Assembly: GCA_030149405.1 (NCBI GenBank)
Contig: JASBRM010000216.1
Coordinates: 1 to 6,588 of the forward strand
Direction of reading: 5' to 3'
Source of the DNA: Neptuniibacter sp.
GTDB taxonomy: Bacteria; Pseudomonadota; Gammaproteobacteria; Pseudomonadales; Balneatricaceae
DNA: 6,588 bases
This document shows, piece by piece, positions 1 through 5,158 of the stretch. Within the stretch, counting starts at the first letter, position 1, and every line of letters begins with the position of its first letter. The translations under genes were made by a program, and so were the position numbers. The notes below the pieces were generated by a model that was not told the origin of the DNA, did no database searches, and was given only the letters and a program-made list of their open reading frames with translations.

Positions 1-1068
1 GTGGGATTGCCGCACCTGGTGTTCCAGATTTTTCTGATCGGTTATGTCTGTCGAAATGCCGATGTAGTGGTCTATTTCGCCCTGTTCATTTTGCAAAGGT
101 ATTTTCACAGACCAGTAATAGTAGATTTCATCCGGGGTGGAAAAGGTTTCCAGACAAGTGACTTTCTCGCCAACCTCAAAAACCTGTCGATCCGTTTGGT
201 CGAACTCCTCACCTTGTTCTGGGCCCAGGAGCTCAATATTAGTCATGCCGACTATTTCATCGCTTTTTTTCTGGAACAACTCTTCGGTTAATTTATTGAT
301 GTACTTAAATCTACGATCTTTATCTTTGATGTAGATGTAAGCGCCCACATTATCCAAAATAGTCCGTAAACGAAGTTCGCTCTCTCGTAATTTTGCCTGG
401 GTTTCTTTCTCTGCAGTGATATCAGTGGATATACCAAACAAACCTCTAACTTTTCCGTTTTGATCAAACAGTGGCTTTTTGACTGATAGGTAATTGCGGT
501 ACTCGTTGATATTTTCGACCAAAAGTCGCTCTTCATTGCGCTGGGTTTCACCTTTATCAATGACAGGTTTGTCATAGGTTTCTATCAGCTTTTTACCGGT
601 TTCCTCGCCAAAAAACTTGTAATCATTGTGCCCAATAATGTCCTCAAGGGGGCAGTCAAATAGCTCACAAACCTGCTGGTTGGCGTAGGTATAGTTGAAT
701 TCCGTATCTTTACAAAAAACGTATGCCCCCAGGTTATCTACCAGATCGAAAAAGTTATGCAGGGTTTCTTCCGAAGGGGTATCCGCTTTTATATGTACTA
801 CAAGGTATGTGGAGCCTTGATCGTTCACTTCACTGAAGCTCAGGAGGTAATTTTTGCCTTCGAAGTAGACTGAATGCTCTTTCGGAATGGAGGAGTCAAT
901 TGCAATAGACTCCAGATGCTCTTGCCAAAAGGTGGAGTTAGTAAGTACATGACCCTCAATAGATAACAACTTACTGGCGGCTTCATTTATGAAGGGCTGT
1001 TGAGGTTGTGCTCTATCGATGATCAGATAAGCTTCATTTAGCTGCGAGAAAAGCGATTTAAAACTCAT
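1..1068 (-). CDS. Tandem PAS-domain sensor protein (C-terminus outside the window)
   Basis: The minus frame is open for 356 codons from ATG at 1068 to the window edge, without a stop or frameshift. Two clearly homologous PAS/PAC units are visible. The first has its PAS core at about residues 105-160 (DNLGAYVFCKD, YANQQVCELF) and a PAC ending GISTDIT at 212-218. The second has its core at about 234-281 (DNVGAYIYIKD, YINKLTEELF) and a PAC ending GISTDIT at 337-343. Residues 5-95 look like a third, degenerate PAS (AYLIIDR, FINEAASKLL). There is no signal peptide or membrane segment, so it is probably cytoplasmic. The last residues (DQKNLEHQVRQSH) resemble the linker that often precedes a histidine-kinase dimerisation domain, but a GGDEF or other output is equally possible because the C-terminus is missing. 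Ligand or cofactor is unknown. It lies 67 bp downstream of the GcvR-like gene on the same strand and could be cotranscribed. A purine-rich GTGGGAG lies just before the start. Confidence 0.88.
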   Translation of the reverse strand, partial: MSFKSLFSQLNEAYLIIDRAQPQQPFINEAASKLLSIEGHVLTNSTFWQEHLESIAIDSSIPKEHSVYFEGKNYLLSFSEVNDQGSTYLVVHIKADTPSEETLHNFFDLVDNLGAYVFCKDTEFNYTYANQQVCELFDCPLEDIIGHNDYKFFGEETGKKLIETYDKPVIDKGETQRNEERLLVENINEYRNYLSVKKPLFDQNGKVRGLFGISTDITAEKETQAKLRESELRLRTILDNVGAYIYIKDKDRRFKYINKLTEELFQKKSDEIVGMTNIELLGPEQGEEFDQTDRQVFEVGEKVTCLETFSTPDEIYYYWSVKIPLQNEQGEIDHYIGISTDITDQKNLEHQVRQSH

Positions 1069-1135
1069 AACTCCCACTCAATGGAATGTCAGGGTAATGT
1101 TATTGCTATGGACTGAGTAAGTAGGGTCACTTTCT

Positions 1136-1654
1136 CTAGGTATTAAGCGTTATATCTACCATCAAATCACTGGCTATAGCTTCAAGATCTTCCTGAATAA
1201 GGTCCAGATCCAGGCCCTCTGGAGCCATCAACTCTGCTGTGGCTTTAAACAGAAGTTCGGCGGACATAGAACCAGAGACTAACTCTGTACTGAGTCTTTC
1301 AACATTGACGCTACGTTTAGCGAGTGCACTGGAAATATCACGAACGATACCGGGTTTATCATGGCCAACCAGTTCCAGAGTGAAGCTTTGTGATGCTTCG
1401 GATGTTGTGCCTGCATCTGATCGTTCGGCTGTTACTTTTAAACCTTGAGACTCAAGGTTATGTAACGCGTCTATCAGTGCCTGACAGTTGTCCTCGGGAA
1501 CTTCTGTAATTAATATACCGGCGAACTTCCCTGCCAAACGAGACATACCCGATTCCAGCCAGTTGCCTTTGTTGCAGGTGATGGTTTGAGCCAGCATTTC
1601 TACTAACCCGGGTTTGTCTGGACCGATGACGGTTAAGACCAGAGATGTCATCAT
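1136..1654 (-). CDS. Double ACT-domain regulatory protein, GcvR-like
   Basis: The 172-residue protein is two ACT domains with little else. The first begins with LVLTVIGPDKPGLV (ligand-loop GPDKPG at residues 11-16) and continues through GNWLESGMSRLAG (30-42). The second has GHDKPGIVRDIS with GHDKPG at 97-102. The G-x-D-x-P-G loop is the typical amino-acid-binding element of ACT domains. Proteins of this type are annotated as glycine cleavage system protein R. In E. coli, GcvR (190 aa) represses the gcv operon by binding GcvA. This sequence is diverged from E. coli GcvR and no gcv gene is nearby, so the glycine link is inference. Start choice: GGAG at 1668-1665 is 10 nt from ATG 1654, 13 nt from ATG 1651 and only 4 nt from an in-frame GTG at 1660. 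I prefer 1654. It is divergent from the AEC transporter, with about 50 bp between the two starts, so the promoters must be close or overlapping. Confidence 0.87.
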   Translation of the reverse strand: MMTSLVLTVIGPDKPGLVEMLAQTITCNKGNWLESGMSRLAGKFAGILITEVPEDNCQALIDALHNLESQGLKVTAERSDAGTTSEASQSFTLELVGHDKPGIVRDISSALAKRSVNVERLSTELVSGSMSAELLFKATAELMAPEGLDLDLIQEDLEAIASDLMVDITLNT

Positions 1655-1704
1655 AGTCACTCTACTCCATGCTTTATTGGTTTTATTAAGAGCACTATAA
1701 CACT

Positions 1705-2619
1705 ATGTCTGAAATTATCAGCGCCCTGTGGCCTGTATTTGCTTTGATCCTTTTGGGATATCTGGCGAGACGAACTAACTTCCCAGGAGAAAGTTTCTGG
1801 CAACAGGCTGAAAAAGCGACCTATTTTGTGCTCTTCCCCGTGTTGCTGATTTACAAACTGAGCCAGGCAGATATGTCATCTGTTTCTCTGGATTCAATTG
1901 GAGTGGCCGTACTTTTATTGGTAGCCGGTGGTAGTGTTGTTACTTTTATTCTGAAGCCACTGCTTGCGGAATCTACAGCCGGATTTACCTCGGTTTATCA
2001 AGGCGCAGTGCGATTTAATACTTATGTTGGTTTAGCGGCATCTGCAGCTCTGTTTGGTACTGAGGGCGTTGCTATTGCAGCGGTGATCATGGCCATCATG
2101 ATTCCACTGCTGAATCTGTGTTGTGTGCTTGTTTTTACACTCTTTACCCATAAAAACAGAGAATTTCTGAGTGTATTCAAAGCTCTGGCTCAGAACCCCT
2201 TGATTCTGGGTAGTTTAATAGGGTTGTTTTTAAATCAGACAGGAGTGGGACTTCCTGCGGTTATTGAACCTGTCGCAGAATTACTCAGCCGAATGGCTTT
2301 GCCCTTAGGTTTGCTGGCGGTTGGTGCAGGCTTGAGCTTTAAAGTTTTGGGACAATGCAAGAAAGAGTTAATTGGTTCCTCTGTGATTAAGTTACTGGTG
2401 ATGCCGGCACTTTGCATGCTTATCATCACTCTGCTCGGACTGGAATCCAGAAGTGCTCAGCTCATGATGCTTTATGCCTCTCTGCCAACCGCGACTTCAG
2501 CTTACATTCTGGCTCGTCAGATGGGCGGTGATGCGCCTATGATGGCCGCGATTATCACAGGCCAGACGTTGCTTTCTATGTTATCCATGCCGTTCGTTTT
2601 GCTTTTGGCTACTTTATAA
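1705..2619 (+). CDS. AEC family (auxin efflux carrier type) inner-membrane transporter
   Basis: The protein has 304 residues and about ten hydrophobic segments, with a gap near the middle (about residues 148-160, THKNREFLSVFKA) that separates two five-helix halves, as is usual for the AEC family (PF03547, TC 2.A.69). Family signatures are visible: helix 1 ending LILLGYLARR (14-23), FVLFPVLL (41-48), RFNTYVGLAAS (103-113), QNPLILGSLIG (163-173), MALPLGLLAVGAGL (197-210) and LPTATSAYILARQMGG (260-275). Bacterial members export or take up small organic acids and amino-acid-like anions (malate and malonate carriers, for example), but the substrate cannot be read from sequence. The start has only a weak AAGAG upstream. 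TATAAC at 1696-1701 is too close to the ATG to serve as an ordinary -10 for it. No strong terminator follows the stop. The GcvR-like gene divergent from it may hint at an amino-acid-related substrate, which is speculation. Confidence 0.93.
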   Translation: MSEIISALWPVFALILLGYLARRTNFPGESFWQQAEKATYFVLFPVLLIYKLSQADMSSVSLDSIGVAVLLLVAGGSVVTFILKPLLAESTAGFTSVYQGAVRFNTYVGLAASAALFGTEGVAIAAVIMAIMIPLLNLCCVLVFTLFTHKNREFLSVFKALAQNPLILGSLIGLFLNQTGVGLPAVIEPVAELLSRMALPLGLLAVGAGLSFKVLGQCKKELIGSSVIKLLVMPALCMLIITLLGLESRSAQLMMLYASLPTATSAYILARQMGGDAPMMAAIITGQTLLSMLSMPFVLLLATL

Positions 2620-2764
2620 AAGATAAAGAAATCAGCAGTTAAATGCGTTTTTTTGAGCTTTTTCTTAATAAAATCAGCTAAGTTGCCGATATATTGGCTA
2701 AAATGTGAGTATAGAGCTTGCAAAAAAACTGAAATATGAAACACTACTGCGCAGTTGTAGCTAT

Positions 2765-2784
2765 ACAACCTTGCGGCAGGTTGT
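2765..2784 (+). repeat. Perfect 7-bp hairpin in the leader of the small ORF
   Basis: ACAACCT (2765-2771) and AGGTTGT (2778-2784) are exact inverted repeats around the 6-nt loop TGCGGC. The hairpin ends 30 nt before the ATG of the 41-codon ORF and before its ribosome binding site. The tract after it (TTCAGCTGCTTGTTTT) is only partly T-rich, so it is not a clean Rho-independent terminator for the AEC gene. A leader structure or a weak attenuator or terminator are the options. Confidence 0.4.
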
Positions 2785-2814
2785 TTCAGCTGCTTGTTTT
2801 AAGGTAGGCAGAAA

Positions 2815-2940
2815 ATGAAAAAGAGTCCTGATCTTGTAGTGATGTTGGTGATCGTGTTTGTACTTGGGTCTGTGATGACAGGAGTATCTCATGCTGATTT
2901 CCAGTTCGCGACACTGTTTGATCAAGTCTTCAATAGCTGA
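2815..2940 (+). CDS. Small exported or membrane protein, 41 residues, function unknown
   Basis: ATG at 2815 begins a 41-codon ORF ending TGA at 2940. The translation begins MKKSPDL and continues with an uninterrupted hydrophobic stretch (residues 7-24, LVVMLVIVFVLGSVMTGV), then SHADFQF and a short tail ending VFNS. The pattern of two lysines, a hydrophobic core and S-H-A at residues 25-27 fits a Sec signal peptide that would release a 14-residue product, or a single-pass inner-membrane protein if it is not cut. An AAGGTAGG purine-rich site lies about 6 nt before the ATG, which favours real translation. No family is recognised from the sequence. It is convergent with the cyclo-ligase gene, with 6 bp between the two stop codons. 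Chance is possible for an ORF this short, but the ribosome binding site and signal-like composition argue for a real gene. Confidence 0.65.
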   Translation: MKKSPDLVVMLVIVFVLGSVMTGVSHADFQFATLFDQVFNS

Positions 2941-2955
2941 TACCCATCACGGGTA
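2941..2955. repeat. 5-bp inverted repeat between convergent genes
   Basis: TACCC (2941-2945) and GGGTA (2951-2955) flank ATCAC. The repeat sits exactly at the tail-to-tail junction and covers the stop codon of the cyclo-ligase gene (2947-2949). Neither strand has a following T-tract, so a classical terminator is not supported. It may just be a short structure at both mRNA ends. Confidence 0.3.
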
Positions 2956-3531
2956 ACAGTTCACATCCGATATAATTGCTGTCAAAGGTATATCCCAGCT
3001 TTCGACAGGCAGCTCTTCTACTCTCTGAATTTCATGTGCAAGCCCAATAAGGTCTGGACCTCGAAGTCCTCGTTTGTTGGCTTTAAAGCTGAAAGTACGG
3101 TCATAATAACCACCTCCCATGCCCATCCTATTGCCATATTTGTCGAAGCCAACCAAGGGTAATAAAACCATTTGCAAAGACCAGGCGGAACGGCGCCTGT
3201 CCGGGAATAATTTTGGCTCTTTAATGCCATAAATGTTCCGGACCATAGGGGATGACTCAGTGTAGGGCACAAACCATAAGCGGTTATGCAAAATGGGATG
3301 GAGTACCGGCAGGTAGACCTTCTTTCCCACTTTCCAACAGTACTGAATGATCGGCATAGGGTTAATCTCGCCGTCATTTGCGAGATAAAGCGCAACATGC
3401 TTTGAGCGTCGAAAATCGCTGCGGCAACGAATGTTCCTAAGGAGATTTTGCGCAGCTGTATTCTGTTGCTTAGGACTGAGTGATCGGCGTTTGCTACGAA
3501 GCTGTTTGCGGAGTTTTTTTCGAGTCGTCAT
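2947..3531 (-). CDS. fau: 5-formyltetrahydrofolate cyclo-ligase (5,10-methenyltetrahydrofolate synthetase)
   Basis: This enzyme converts 5-formyltetrahydrofolate to 5,10-methenyltetrahydrofolate with ATP in the cytoplasm, returning a stored folate form to one-carbon metabolism. The protein has 194 residues against about 182 in E. coli YgfA. Family features appear in order: a basic N-terminal helix (KKLRKQLRSKRRSLS, residues 5-19), LANDGEINPMPI (50-61), GIKEP (102-106) and the glycine-rich nucleotide/phosphate loop NRMGMGGGYYDRTF (134-147) after LLPLVGFDKYG. The gene is directly downstream of the 6S RNA on the same strand, as in E. coli (ssrS-ygfA/fau), and is probably expressed in part by read-through from it. 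There is no good Shine-Dalgarno sequence immediately before ATG 3531. The nearest purine run (GGGGA, 3550-3546) is 14 nt away, in the 3' strand of the 6S closing stem. Its 3' end faces the 41-codon ORF. Confidence 0.95.
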   Translation of the reverse strand: MTTRKKLRKQLRSKRRSLSPKQQNTAAQNLLRNIRCRSDFRRSKHVALYLANDGEINPMPIIQYCWKVGKKVYLPVLHPILHNRLWFVPYTESSPMVRNIYGIKEPKLFPDRRRSAWSLQMVLLPLVGFDKYGNRMGMGGGYYDRTFSFKANKRGLRGPDLIGLAHEIQRVEELPVESWDIPLTAIISDVNCYP

Positions 3532-3543
3532 GATTGCAGAAAA

Positions 3544-3720
3544 GGTCCCCGAAGTGCCGGTGTTGGTAATGGCCCTGAACCCGAAGGTTCAAGGAGGCGG
3601 TTACTGAGATTCATAAGGCTTTCCGTTGAATCGGACATGCACACCAGAGTCTGCGAGTAACCTCCAGAAGTGTGGTTATCGGCTCGAGGGACTTAACCAA
3701 CGGTCGAACACCCCAGGGAT
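3544..3720 (-). ncRNA. ssrS: 6S RNA
   Basis: 6S RNA binds sigma70 RNA polymerase holoenzyme by mimicking an open promoter and lowers transcription in stationary phase. The predicted RNA of about 177 nt starts AUCCCUGGGG at 3720, 7 nt after a TATAAT box. Positions 3719-3707 pair without interruption with 3546-3558, including several G-U pairs, giving the long closing stem. GAGCCGAUA (3685-3677), the conserved element of the 5' half of proteobacterial 6S RNA, is present, as is GUGUGCAUGUCCGA in the 3' half. The terminal-side hairpin UGAACC-UUCG-GGUUCA (3591-3576) matches the position of the GAACC/GGUUC hairpin in the E. coli RNA. Position between zapA and fau is the classic location. The exact 3' end is estimated from the stem. 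A weak UUUU follows at 3543-3540. Confidence 0.93.
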
Positions 3721-3726
3721 GGCTCC

Positions 3727-3754
3727 ATTATACTCTTTATTAGTGTGGTGTCAG
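3727..3754 (-). promoter_or_regulatory. sigma70 promoter of the 6S RNA gene
   Basis: On the minus strand, CTGACA (3754-3749, one mismatch to TTGACA) and a perfect TATAAT (3732-3727) are separated by 16 nt. The -10 lies 7 nt before the inferred 5' end at 3720. It is the strongest -10 in the window, fitting an abundant RNA. The stretch from here to the zapA stop (3755-3850) is AT-rich and holds no gene. Its only symmetry, TGAAAACTTTTCA at 3825-3837, lacks the GC stem of a terminator. Confidence 0.8.
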
Positions 3755-3850
3755 GTCTTGAAAATAAATTACTTTATGCTACTCGCGTTAGTAACTGTAT
3801 GTTTTTAATGCTGGTTTTTGAGTATGAAAACTTTTCAAGCCCACAGGTAC

Positions 3851-4156
3851 TTAGCTGCTTTGGTCTATTTCGTTGATTGCCAAATCGATTTTATTGCCCA
3901 GATAACGTAACTTTTCTTCGACGGATTCTGTTTGATTATTTTTATTCTGAATGAGCTCATGAGCAAGATTCAGGGCCGCCATAACTGCAATGCGTTCCAG
4001 TCCCAGAACTCTGCCAGATTTACGAATCTCGAGCATTTTTTCGTTCAAAAAATCGGCGGATGCTCTCAGTTCATGTTCCGCGTCTTGAGGGCAGTTAAAA
4101 CTGAACTCCTTGTCCAGTAATTTAACTGTAACGGCTTGAGAATCGTCTTGGCTCAT
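3851..4156 (-). CDS. zapA: Cell division protein ZapA
   Basis: ZapA is a cytoplasmic protein that binds and bundles FtsZ protofilaments at the mid-cell ring. The 101-residue product has the family layout: an N-terminal beta segment (VTVKLLDKEFSFNCP, residues 9-23), a globular helix region with LRASADFLNEKMLEIR (30-45), the signature GRVLGLERIAVMAALNLAHEL (48-68, strongly hydrophobic helix), and a C-terminal coiled-coil tail (about 75-97). Length is close to E. coli ZapA (109 aa). Its ATG overlaps the TGA of the upstream coiled-coil gene (4153-4156), and GGAG at 4168-4165 lies 8 nt before the ATG. The two genes are therefore one transcription unit, probably translationally coupled. The 6S RNA follows 130 bp downstream with its own promoter. 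Confidence 0.95.
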   Translation of the reverse strand: MSQDDSQAVTVKLLDKEFSFNCPQDAEHELRASADFLNEKMLEIRKSGRVLGLERIAVMAALNLAHELIQNKNNQTESVEEKLRYLGNKIDLAINEIDQSS

Positions 4157-4362
4157 TTACTTTGCTCCAGAGATTTAAGTCGCGTAATCATGGCTTCAAT
4201 TTTGTTCTGGGTCTGTTCATTTATCTGAATCAGTTGAGCACGCTCTTCCTTCAGAAGACGTTCTCTGTCACGAAGCTGCTGGTTTTCCGCTTCCAGCTTG
4301 GCATGGCGCTCCAGAATTTGATCAATTTTCTGTTCCAGGGCGTTAAAATATGACTCAGTCAT
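4153..4362 (-). CDS. Short coiled-coil protein, TIGR02449-type (ZapB-like)
   Basis: This 69-residue protein is almost all helix: MTESYFNALEQKIDQIL, then a heptad-rich stretch with leucine at repeated intervals (LEAENQQLRDRERLLKEE, about residues 23-40) to the end KSLEQSK. The size, the MTES-F-ALEQKID start and the location before zapA match the family I know as TIGR02449. The family resembles ZapB, a coiled-coil partner of ZapA at the division ring, but a role in division is inferred from resemblance and operon position. The open frame extends to an ATG at 4395. I reject that start because the promoter upstream predicts transcription beginning near 4393, and because the extra residues (MYIKILEPHFF) do not fit the family start. 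GGAG at 4379-4376 is rather far (13 nt) from the chosen ATG, so initiation may be modest. It overlaps zapA by four bases. Confidence 0.85.
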   Translation of the reverse strand: MTESYFNALEQKIDQILERHAKLEAENQQLRDRERLLKEERAQLIQINEQTQNKIEAMITRLKSLEQSK

Positions 4363-4399
4363 GAAGAAGTGAGGCTCCAGAATTTTGATATACATCAGG

Positions 4400-4428
4400 A
4401 CTATAATCAGCCCCTAGGGGTGGGTCAA
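4400..4428 (-). promoter_or_regulatory. Near-consensus sigma70 promoter for the coiled-coil gene/zapA operon
   Basis: TTGACC (4428-4423) and TATAGT (4405-4400) on the minus strand are separated by exactly 17 nt, each with one mismatch to consensus. The predicted start is near 4393, giving a leader of about 31 nt to ATG 4362. This placement is what excludes the upstream ATG at 4395. The spacer contains the palindrome listed separately. Confidence 0.75.
4411..4420. repeat. Perfect 10-bp palindrome in the promoter spacer
   Basis: CCCCTAGGGG reads the same on both strands and lies wholly between the -35 and -10 boxes of the zapA-operon promoter. A dimeric regulator bound there would cover the promoter, or the GC block may alter spacer geometry. 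No known operator is recognised. Confidence 0.45.
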
Positions 4429-4508
4429 TGTAGCTTTATGCTTGTAAGGGAAAAATTATCAGGTTTTACGCTGAATGGGATAATTGTTCGCAGCTACATA
4501 GTCTGAAA

Positions 4509-4517
4509 TGCTAGGAT
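4509..4517 (+). promoter_or_regulatory. Possible extended -10 promoter for ygfB-pepP-ubiH
   Basis: TGCTAGGAT (4509-4517) fits the TGnTATAAT extended -10 layout with two mismatches in the hexamer. It would start transcription near 4524, about 23 nt before the ygfB ATG. No good -35 is found at the right distance: TTGTTC at 4484 is 22 nt away. This is a weak call, supported mainly by its location in the divergent gap 4363-4546. Confidence 0.35.
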
Positions 4518-4546
4518 AAACGTTAAGAATTTATTGGGATTTGTAC

Positions 4547-5158
4547 ATGTCGTCAGAAAATATGCCGATTGATCTACCAACCTTCGAGCTATTGGCAAAT
4601 ATCTTTGTTGAAGAGGGTGTGAAAGTTGTTTCACCAGCAGAATTACATGGCCTGATTTCAGGGCACCTTGCTGCAGGAGCTCGTTTACAGCCAGCAGTCT
4701 TGTTGCAAACAGCAACGGAACTGATGGATATCAATTCAATTGCACAGGAAAGCAGTAAAGTTGCATTGGTTGATCTCTACACCGCGACTTGTAACTCTTT
4801 GGAGAGTATAGATCTTGAATTTGAGATGTTGTTACCTGATGACGATAACGAAATCTCACTGCGGGCAGAAGCGCTGGGACGTTGGTGCCAAAGCTTTTTA
4901 AGTGGATTCGGATTGTACGGGCAGCATACTGATGCCTCACTGTCTTCAGAAGCGAAAGAAACGTTGAATGATTTGGGCCAGATAGCGCAGATATCTTCTG
5001 AGTTGGAAGAACTAGATGAAAACGAAAATGATCTGATGGAAGTTCAGGAATATGTACGTATGGCAGTGTTGATGCTGTTTACAGAGTGTAACAAGGCTGT
5101 TGCAGACAAAGAAAAAGAATTTGCTGCTGCAAAACCCGAGAGCGACAGGTTGCATTAA
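4547..5158 (+). CDS. ygfB: UPF0149 family protein YgfB
   Basis: The product has 203 residues (E. coli YgfB: 192), is acidic and mostly helical, and has no signal peptide. Family features visible are an N-terminal helix followed by SPAELHGLISGHLAAGA (about residues 29-45), a central acidic loop (LLPDDDNE, about 96-103), and LGRWCQSFLSGFGLYG (about 110-125), where conserved WC-FL-GFG is typical. The C-terminal EVQEYVRMAVLMLFTE (about 165-180) is also conserved. In Pseudomonas aeruginosa, YgfB is reported to modulate peptidoglycan-recycling amidase expression and beta-lactam resistance by interacting with the activator AlpA. Whether that holds here is unknown. Start choice: GGGA (4536-4539) lies 7 nt before ATG 4547, while the in-frame TTG at 4541 is too close to it. 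The stop overlaps the pepP ATG (TAATG), indicating coupling. Confidence 0.93.
   Translation: MSSENMPIDLPTFELLANIFVEEGVKVVSPAELHGLISGHLAAGARLQPAVLLQTATELMDINSIAQESSKVALVDLYTATCNSLESIDLEFEMLLPDDDNEISLRAEALGRWCQSFLSGFGLYGQHTDASLSSEAKETLNDLGQIAQISSELEELDENENDLMEVQEYVRMAVLMLFTECNKAVADKEKEFAAAKPESDRLH

Noticed and set aside
1..291. 96-codon plus-strand ORF from GTG at the window start
   Set aside because: It is antisense to the second PAS unit, lacks a visible start context and has no family resemblance.
288..575. 95-codon minus-strand ORF
   Set aside because: It overlaps the PAS sensor in another frame of the same strand; the sensor frame is continuous and has recognisable domains.
1696..1701. 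TATAAC as -10 for the AEC gene
   Set aside because: It is 3 bp before the ATG, so the transcript would start inside or after the start codon.
2641..2720. Run of T and A tracts after the AEC gene as a terminator or promoter
   Set aside because: No stem precedes the T-run, and the hexamers TTGCCG (2683) and TATAGA (2710) are 21 nt apart, too far for a convincing promoter.
2746..2755. Palindrome ACTGCGCAGT in the gap before the small ORF
   Set aside because: It is perfect over 10 bp but there is no promoter with defined -35/-10 nearby to place it as an operator; chance is a fair explanation.
3626..3808. 60-codon plus-strand ORF
   Set aside because: It lies across the 6S RNA and its promoter on the opposite strand; composition is explained by RNA structure and no ribosome binding site was seen.
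3825..3837. TGAAAACTTTTCA symmetry downstream of zapA
   Set aside because: It has no GC-rich stem or following T-tract on the minus strand, so it is not supported as a terminator.
4541..4546. TTG start two codons upstream of the ygfB ATG
   Set aside because: GGGA is directly adjacent to TTG but 7 nt from ATG 4547, so ATG is the better start.
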